From assembly GCA_964443275.1 (NCBI GenBank), contig CAYUCE010000079.1, forward strand, positions 1 through 6,015: a stretch of 6,015 nt of DNA, given 5' to 3'. The position numbers and the translations under genes were made by a program. Positions 5,511-6,015 of the stretch are shown here, one piece after another; within the stretch, counting starts at the first letter, position 1, and every line of letters begins with the position of its first letter. The notes beneath the pieces are model-generated. The model searched no databases, was not told the origin of the DNA, and saw only the letters and a program-made list of their open reading frames with translations. This DNA comes from CAYUCE01 sp964443275. Lineage in GTDB: Bacteria > Bipolaricaulota > Bipolaricaulia > CAYUCE01.

Positions 5511-5790
5511 TCCCACTACTTGAATTGGCAAAAAATAGGCGAATGAAAATAGGTTGATGAATGCCGATAGAGTCGGCAAGGGACGGCAGAGGAGGGACCG
5601 GGGCAGCTCCCTTAGTCCGACGGAAGCAAAGAAGAATCTAGGGATCGAAAAACCACAGTAAAGCTTTCCATGACTTACCAGTTAGACTCAAATGGTATCC
5701 ACCCGAAGGCTATCCACTAAAGGTGGCTTAAACTATAATCCTGAATTAAACCCCTTTTGCCAGCGGAAGTTGGATAAAAGCAAAGCCGTG
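5511..5790. other. Intergenic region between pdxS and the tatC promoter
   Basis: This stretch carries no recognised gene. There is no trace of pdxT, the usual neighbour of pdxS, in any frame I read. I saw no clear rho-independent terminator after the pdxS stop. On the plus strand a 34-codon frame from the ATG at 5557 to the TAA at 5659-5661 encodes a very basic peptide (start MNADRVGKGRQ) with a weak ribosome binding site; I do not recognise it and would not call it a gene. The heptamer TATCCAC occurs twice in direct orientation (5696-5702 and 5711-5717). The main structure is the GC-rich nested stem listed separately. The remainder is AT-rich with no clear pattern. Confidence 0.5.
5562..5621. 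other. GC-rich nested, mutually exclusive stem structure, role unknown
   Basis: Two foldings compete. One is a compact hairpin, TGCCGA (5562-5567) with TCGGCA (5573-5578) and a five-base loop. The other is a longer stem, GTCGG (5572-5576) with CCGAC (5617-5621), continued across a small internal loop by AAGGGA (5578-5583) with TCCCTT (5608-5613). Because 5572-5578 is used in both, only one can form at a time. The element could be a structured RNA on either strand, a processing site between pdxS and tatC, or the remnant of a small mobile element. It lies upstream of the tatC promoter, so it need not be part of the tatC mRNA unless pdxS transcripts read through. I could not match it to a known riboswitch motif. 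Confidence 0.3.
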
Positions 5791-6015
5791 CTATCTGGCC
5801 TGCATCAATTCTTCCTCTCTAATATCCTCTATGCGAAGACCGCTCATGGGCTCACCCAGATCTTCCGATACCTGAGCGAGTTTCTTAGGATCATCAAAAT
5901 AGGTAGTAGCCTGGACTATAGCTTTGGCTCTCTTCTCCGGTATCTGTGATTTGAATATACCCGAACCTACAAATACTCCATCGGTTCCCAATTGCATCAT
6001 CAAAGCCGCATCGGC
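5791..6015 (-). CDS. pdxS: Pyridoxal 5'-phosphate synthase lyase subunit PdxS, C-terminal part
   Basis: PdxS (Pdx1) builds pyridoxal 5'-phosphate from ribose 5-phosphate, glyceraldehyde 3-phosphate and ammonia delivered by the glutaminase PdxT. Only the last 74 residues are in the window; the gene continues past the right edge, so the start and the catalytic lysines are not visible. The fragment is diagnostic: ADAALMMQLGTDGVFVGSGIF, whose GVFVGSGIF phosphate-binding loop is highly conserved, then RAKAIVQATTYFDDP and SEDLGEPMSG. The reading frame ends naturally (EELMQAR, TAG at 5791), so the 3' end looks intact. In many Bacillota pdxT follows directly, but here the next gene on the strand is tatC about 340 bases on. 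Confidence 0.95.
   Translation of the reverse strand, partial: ADAALMMQLGTDGVFVGSGIFKSQIPEKRAKAIVQATTYFDDPKKLAQVSEDLGEPMSGLRIEDIREEELMQAR

Noticed and set aside
5591..5618. Partial resemblance of AGGGACCGG to the SAM-I riboswitch core
   Set aside because: The other conserved SAM-I elements are missing, and the orientation places it away from any downstream methionine or cysteine gene.
5696..5717. Two TATCCAC direct repeats resembling DnaA boxes (TTATCCACA)
   Set aside because: Each matches only seven of nine bases. Closer matches (TTATCCATA) occur inside coding sequence elsewhere in the window, and no dnaA, dnaN or AT-rich unwinding region is nearby.
5526..5762. 8-bp inverted repeat (TGGCAAAA at 5526-5533, TTTTGCCA at 5755-5762) bracketing most of the pdxS-tatC gap, as in a MITE
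   Set aside because: One 8-bp inverted repeat is expected by chance in a stretch of this length. There is no target-site duplication and no longer terminal repeat.
5692..5949. Plus-strand frame of 85 codons overlapping the pdxS end
   Set aside because: It is antisense to the highly conserved PdxS C-terminus, and its product resembles no family.

Overview
The window looks like chromosomal core-gene DNA from a Gram-positive bacterium of the phylum Bacillota, probably a Clostridia-type anaerobe. The basis is one minus-strand gene set, efp – Asp23/Gls24 protein – AmaP – DUF2273 protein – nusB, an order typical of Bacillota; Bacillus subtilis likewise has an Asp23-family gene (yqhY) next to nusB. 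Ribosome binding sites are strong and purine-rich (GGAGG type). Base composition is moderate and fairly uniform. No species can be assigned by reading alone. I found no mobile-element genes, CRISPR array, tRNA or rRNA.

Layout. Positions 1-227 have no recognisable gene. Two genes then run rightward: murJ (lipid II flippase, 228-1760) and rplM (ribosomal protein L13, 1885-2328). They meet a leftward block head-on at 2329-2350. Read in its own direction, that block is tatC (5446-4574), efp (4558-3998), an Asp23/Gls24 protein (3978-3601), amaP (3599-2997), a DUF2273 small membrane protein (3004-2807) and nusB (2746-2351). Gaps are short (15, 19 and 1 bases, an 8-base overlap, then 60 bases), so the block is probably one operon. 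A good sigma-A-type promoter (TTGATA, 18-base spacer, TATAAT) lies just upstream of tatC. Beyond a gap of about 340 bases, the 3' end of pdxS (PLP synthase) enters from the right edge, also leftward.

Functional picture. The operon joins protein export (TatC), translation of proline-rich stretches (EF-P), an envelope-associated Asp23/AmaP/DUF2273 module and transcription antitermination (NusB). MurJ adds peptidoglycan precursor export and L13 adds ribosome assembly.

No new multi-gene system is evident. The points most worth a second look are: an EF-P with arginine (R31) where the modified lysine of the Bacillus and E. coli proteins lies; a TatC whose first extracellular loop is about 40 residues longer than in E. 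coli; rplM without rpsI behind it, meeting nusB after only 22 bases; and a pdxS-tatC gap that lacks pdxT and contains a nested stem structure of unknown role.
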